Origin: JALZCH01 sp036387135
Lineage (GTDB): Bacteria > Acidobacteriota > Blastocatellia > Pyrinomonadales > Pyrinomonadaceae
DNA: 64,000 bases
Reading direction: 5' to 3'
Assembly: GCA_036387135.1 (NCBI GenBank)
Contig: DASVUH010000025.1
Span: forward strand, 248,001 to 312,000
Notes under the pieces: model-generated
The model's input: only the letters and a program-made list of their open reading frames with translations
Databases searched by the model: none
Told to the model about the DNA's origin: nothing
Translations under genes and position numbers: made by a program
Shown: in pieces, positions 60,919 to 64,000 of the stretch
Layout of the letters: each line of letters begins with the position of its first letter
Numbering within the stretch: the first letter of the stretch is position 1

Positions 60919-61985
60919 TGCCTTTGGAAAAAAAATCGGAAGATTTGACGTTTTCGTCCAGAATTCTGCTCGAAGAAATGATCAGCAATATGCGCGAAGG
61001 CGTGATTGTGGTCGAAAACGATTTTCGGATTTTCGCTTCAAACCCGGCGGCGCGTTGGCTTTTTGGAAACACGCAAATCGAATCTCATTCGTTAAAAGAA
61101 ATTATCCGCGACAAAATCATTCACGAAGCGTTCGGCAAAGCTCTCGAAAAAGACGTGCGAACGGAAACGAAAATCGAAATTCCGGTTCGCGGCGATAATC
61201 GGGTTTACGATTTGCGCGTGTCGCCGCTGCATTTCGCCGAAAAGAAAGAACAAAAAAGCGCCATCGGAATTTTTTACGACATCACCAGAATCGAACGTCT
61301 GGAAAAAGTGCGTCAGGAATTTCTCTCGAACGTCTCGCACGAATTACGCACGCCTCTGACTTCGATTCTGGCTTTTGTCGAAACTCTCGAAGACGGCGCG
61401 CTCGAAGACGAGGAAAACAACCGGCGCTTTTTAGGCGTCATTCGCCGCAACGCCGAGAGAATGCATCATCTGATTGACGATATTCTGGAGCTTTCCGCAA
61501 TTGAAGCCGGAAAAGTGACCGTCAAATCGAAAGATTTTCGGCTCGCGCCGCTCGTCGAAGAAGCCTGGTCGTCGCTGGCAAAAAAGGCTCTGCGCCGAAA
61601 CGTTTCTTTTAAAAACGAAATCAAACCGGCGACGACGATTTTCGCTGACCCGCGCCGCCTCGAACAAATTCTCATCAATCTGCTCAGCAACGCGATTAAA
61701 TTCAACCGCGAAAACGGCACCGTAACTGTATCGGACGAAAAACAAGCGGGCTTTCACCAAATCCGCGTGACCGACACGGGCGAAGGAATCGCCCGCGAGC
61801 ATTTGCCGCGAATTTTCGAGCGTTTTTATCGAACCGACCGGGCGCGCTCGCACGAGCTTGGCGGAACGGGCTTGGGGCTGGCAATCGTCAAGCATTTGGC
61901 GCGGCTTCACGGCGGCGAAGCGAGAGTCGTTTCTTCGGTAGGAAAAGGCTCGACTTTTATCATCGAGCTTCCTGAAACTCATTGA
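60915..61985 (+). CDS. phoR: PhoR-like sensor histidine kinase without membrane segments, 356 aa
   Basis: A PAS domain (VVENDFRIFASNPAARWLFG) is followed by a HisKA dimerisation domain with His 142 in SNVSHELRTPLTS and a HATPase with NLLSNAIKF, DTGEGI and GGTGLGLAIV. The start ATG 60915 overlaps phoB by 4 bases (ATG 60918 is equivalent). There is no membrane segment, in contrast to classic PhoR, so sensing is cytosolic, probably through PhoU and PstB. It ends before a bidirectional terminator. Confidence 0.92.
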   Translation: MMPLEKKSEDLTFSSRILLEEMISNMREGVIVVENDFRIFASNPAARWLFGNTQIESHSLKEIIRDKIIHEAFGKALEKDVRTETKIEIPVRGDNRVYDLRVSPLHFAEKKEQKSAIGIFYDITRIERLEKVRQEFLSNVSHELRTPLTSILAFVETLEDGALEDEENNRRFLGVIRRNAERMHHLIDDILELSAIEAGKVTVKSKDFRLAPLVEEAWSSLAKKALRRNVSFKNEIKPATTIFADPRRLEQILINLLSNAIKFNRENGTVTVSDEKQAGFHQIRVTDTGEGIAREHLPRIFERFYRTDRARSHELGGTGLGLAIVKHLARLHGGEARVVSSVGKGSTFIIELPETH

Positions 61986-62008
61986 TTCCCGGTGTTTTGG
62001 CTGAAATA

Positions 62009-62047
62009 AAAAATGCTCGACAACCTGATAAGTTGTCGAGCATTTTT
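62009..62047. terminator. Bidirectional terminator between phoR and the TonB-dependent receptor
   Basis: Arms 62009-62024 (AAAAATGCTCGACAAC) and 62032-62047 pair perfectly over 16 bp, 7-nt loop. A-run and T-run flank the stem, so it works on both strands between convergent genes. Confidence 0.9.
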
Positions 62048-62061
62048 CGTTGAGATTTGCT

Positions 62062-64000
62062 CTAAAAATTTAATCTGGCGCGGAATTGCGCGAGGCGCGG
62101 ACCGCCCGTTGTCTGGTAAAGGCGGAAGCGGTTGTTCACATCCGACAAATCGAATTCCGGCGACGCAAAGTTAACTGTATTGAACAAATTGAAAACATCA
62201 ACGCCCAAATCAAAGCTGACATTTTCGTTGATGCGAGTTCGCTTAACAATTCCTAAATCAGTGCGAAACTGATTAGGACCGCGGAAAACATTGCGCCCCA
62301 AGTTGCCGTTCTGACCGAGCGGCGAGGAAAAGCAAGCTAAATCAAGAACGGGCGCGGCATTTCTAGCGGCATCTTTTGAAAAACCGAGCAGAGCCTGTTC
62401 AGCCGTGCAGTTAATGTTAGGGCGACCGAATCCGAGACGGTAAAGACCTCCCGAACCGCGCACTAAATCGGTGTATTGAGAGACGTTTTGAATCTCCGGT
62501 TCAGGCGAGAAAACCGAAAACGGCGTTCCCGACTGCAACTGAACGAAGCCCGAAACTTGAAAACCGTTTAATAAACGACTGTTTGAACCGAAACTCGGAA
62601 TGTCGTAGGTGAACGACGCGCTGAAACGATGCGTGCGGTCAAAATCCGAAACTGCGCGGTTCGATTTGATGTTGCGCTGGTCGCCCTGCACGACAAATCC
62701 CGCGTTCGGCACGTCGGGTCTGCCGCCGCCTGCGGTCGAACCGGGGTCTGACGAAGATGTGTCAATTGATTTTGAGAATGTGTAGGCAATATTGAACTGC
62801 AAATTGTTCGAGAAGCGTTTGCTCAATTCAAACTGCGCCGAATCGTATTGCGAATCGCCGCTGTTTGTTAAAAGCACGGCTTCAGGGACGTTGAAACCGA
62901 GAATCGGCACGCGGGCTTCAAAATTGATAATCGCGCCGCTCGAATTGGCGACGTTGTTATCAATAATTCCCAATGCCGGGTTGAAAAATCCGAAAGCTCT
63001 GCCGACGCCGCGTTCGCGCGCCGTCGCGCCCGAGTTCAGCGCGCCGTTCGGCGAACCTGCGCGAATGTAGGCTTGGTTGAAACGCTCGAAAATATGATCG
63101 GGCGTATTCGGGTCGTTTAAATCGAAGCCCTGGTTAAAAGCAATGGCTTGCAGCAGCTTGCGCCCGCGCGTTCCGATATAGCGGGCTTCAAAAAGCAAAT
63201 CGCGGACGATCTCGTATTGAAAACCGATGTTGAATTGATGTACATACGGCGTTTTCAAATTGCGGTCAATCGCGCGAAACTCAAACGTTTCGGCGATGTT
63301 TCCGGTTTCCGAGCCGGTGCTCGTCCCGCGCGGATCGGTTGAAACGCCCGTTGCGTCGCGAATCGTATAACCGCCGGTCGCGCCCGAACCGCGAACAATG
63401 CGGAACGGCAAAAATTGATTGAGTCCTAAGCTCGTCGGGACGGCTCGAAACGCATTGTCAATCGGCACGCCGCCGGAAGGAACGGTGATTTCGACTTCGC
63501 GTAAAAATGGATAATTCGAGAAAACCGTGTTGATAAACGCGCCTGACGGACGGTCGTAAAATAATCCGTAACCGCCGCGAATTGCGAATTTGTCCGTGAC
63601 TTTGTAAGCGACGCCTACGCGCGGCGCGAAATTATTTTTGTCTTGCCCGTTCAGCGTGTGTTTGTTGTCAATCATGCGAGTGACGCCGATAGCAGTATCA
63701 ACGCCAGACAAGCCTGTCGTTCTAACATTATTCGGGACAATAAAACCGGCAGTGAGATTATCGCAAACGGCGTTCGAGCCGCCTGTGTGCGTAAAGCATC
63801 CTTCGTAACCGGAAAAATCAAAATTTCCGATACGCCCGTCTTTTTCCGTCGGCAGCCCGAAGAAATCGTAGCGCAGACCGAGATTCAAAGTCAGGCGCTG
63901 TGTGATTTTCCAATCATCCGTGATGTATGCGCCGATGTCGCCGAAACGGAAACTTTTCTCGGTCAAGCCGTACTGCGTATCGGCTTCGGTGGCGTTATTC
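62062..64000 (-). CDS. TonB-dependent receptor, C-terminal beta-barrel (partial)
   Basis: The frame runs open to the window edge. It ends in FRARLNF, an outer-membrane C-terminal aromatic signature, and shows barrel blocks such as TDDWKITQRLTLNLGLRYDF, NNFAPRVGVAYKV and AYTFSKSIDTSSSDPG. This is the Oar/CarboxypepD_reg type of large receptor, very common in Acidobacteriota, which takes up large substrates with TonB. Its N-terminal plug and any signal peptide are outside the window. The substrate is unknown. Confidence 0.9.
   Translation of the reverse strand, partial: NNATEADTQYGLTEKSFRFGDIGAYITDDWKITQRLTLNLGLRYDFFGLPTEKDGRIGNFDFSGYEGCFTHTGGSNAVCDNLTAGFIVPNNVRTTGLSGVDTAIGVTRMIDNKHTLNGQDKNNFAPRVGVAYKVTDKFAIRGGYGLFYDRPSGAFINTVFSNYPFLREVEITVPSGGVPIDNAFRAVPTSLGLNQFLPFRIVRGSGATGGYTIRDATGVSTDPRGTSTGSETGNIAETFEFRAIDRNLKTPYVHQFNIGFQYEIVRDLLFEARYIGTRGRKLLQAIAFNQGFDLNDPNTPDHIFERFNQAYIRAGSPNGALNSGATARERGVGRAFGFFNPALGIIDNNVANSSGAIINFEARVPILGFNVPEAVLLTNSGDSQYDSAQFELSKRFSNNLQFNIAYTFSKSIDTSSSDPGSTAGGGRPDVPNAGFVVQGDQRNIKSNRAVSDFDRTHRFSASFTYDIPSFGSNSRLLNGFQVSGFVQLQSGTPFSVFSPEPEIQNVSQYTDLVRGSGGLYRLGFGRPNINCTAEQALLGFSKDAARNAAPVLDLACFSSPLGQNGNLGRNVFRGPNQFRTDLGIVKRTRINENVSFDLGVDVFNLFNTVNFASPEFDLSDVNNRFRLYQTTGGPRLAQFRARLNF

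Noticed and set aside
62568..62789. 73-aa minus-strand frame inside the TonB-dependent receptor
   Set aside because: It is in another frame of the receptor, Pro/Thr/Arg-rich and without features.
1..64000. tRNA, rRNA, CRISPR arrays and intact transposases
   Set aside because: None was seen on either strand on reading through; short tRNAs could still be missed without a dedicated scan.

Overview
The window looks like a chromosomal segment of a Gram-negative, aerobically respiring bacterium, most likely an Acidobacteriota member of the Blastocatellia/Pyrinomonadaceae type. This placement is inference. It rests on an alternative complex III (actA-F) next to a caa3 oxidase of the A2 type, a large TonB-dependent receptor ending in a beta-barrel, lipoprotein and LolA-type envelope genes, and a moderate-GC style rich in Lys and Glu codons. 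I saw no rRNA, tRNA, CRISPR array or intact transposase.

Layout. 1-3.6 kb: the end of a xanthine-dehydrogenase-type molybdenum hydroxylase, its helper genes xdhC and a MocA-like cytidylyltransferase, and between them, on the other strand, a Ser/Thr kinase and a small Gly/Ser-rich protein. 3.6-7.4 kb: a two-gene operon of P-loop ATPases (one with STAND-like ATPase, winged-helix and TPR order) behind a perfect 34-bp palindrome. 7.5-14.4 kb: a DASS transporter, two APC amino-acid permeases, a small membrane protein and a divergent aromatic amino-acid decarboxylase. 14.5-22.8 kb: a GGDEF/EAL protein coupled to a RedB-like thioredoxin-fold protein, a PIN/RHH toxin-antitoxin pair lying between two copies of the 3' end of an acyl-CoA synthetase gene, then an SDR and aspartate kinase. 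23-31 kb: a looser, accessory-looking stretch with membrane proteins (DUF418, two DUF4386), a GH38 alpha-mannosidase-like enzyme, degenerate sequence and a MITE-like element. 31.4-35.5 kb: a radical SAM protein and a LolA / LolD-like ABC ATPase / lipoprotein envelope locus. 35.6-50 kb: one long minus-strand respiratory cluster, actABCDEF, a membrane protein of unknown role, SCO and ctaCDEF. 50.2-53.3 kb: ROK protein, DedA protein and GHMP kinase. 53.4-62 kb: a phosphate regulon with pit, a DUF47 partner, phoU, pstBACS and divergent phoB-phoR, with 11-bp-spaced TTAAC repeats in the divergent promoter region. 62 kb to the end: a TonB-dependent receptor running out of the window.

How the genes work together. 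The act and cta genes would form a quinol-to-oxygen electron route (alternative complex III to caa3 oxidase), with SCO supplying copper. The pst, pit, phoU and phoBR genes form a complete phosphate uptake and sensing unit. The least explained parts are the STAND-like ATPase operon with its double operator, the toxin-antitoxin insertion that regenerates the end of the synthetase gene, and the family of short-period hairpin repeats between the respiratory and phosphate genes.
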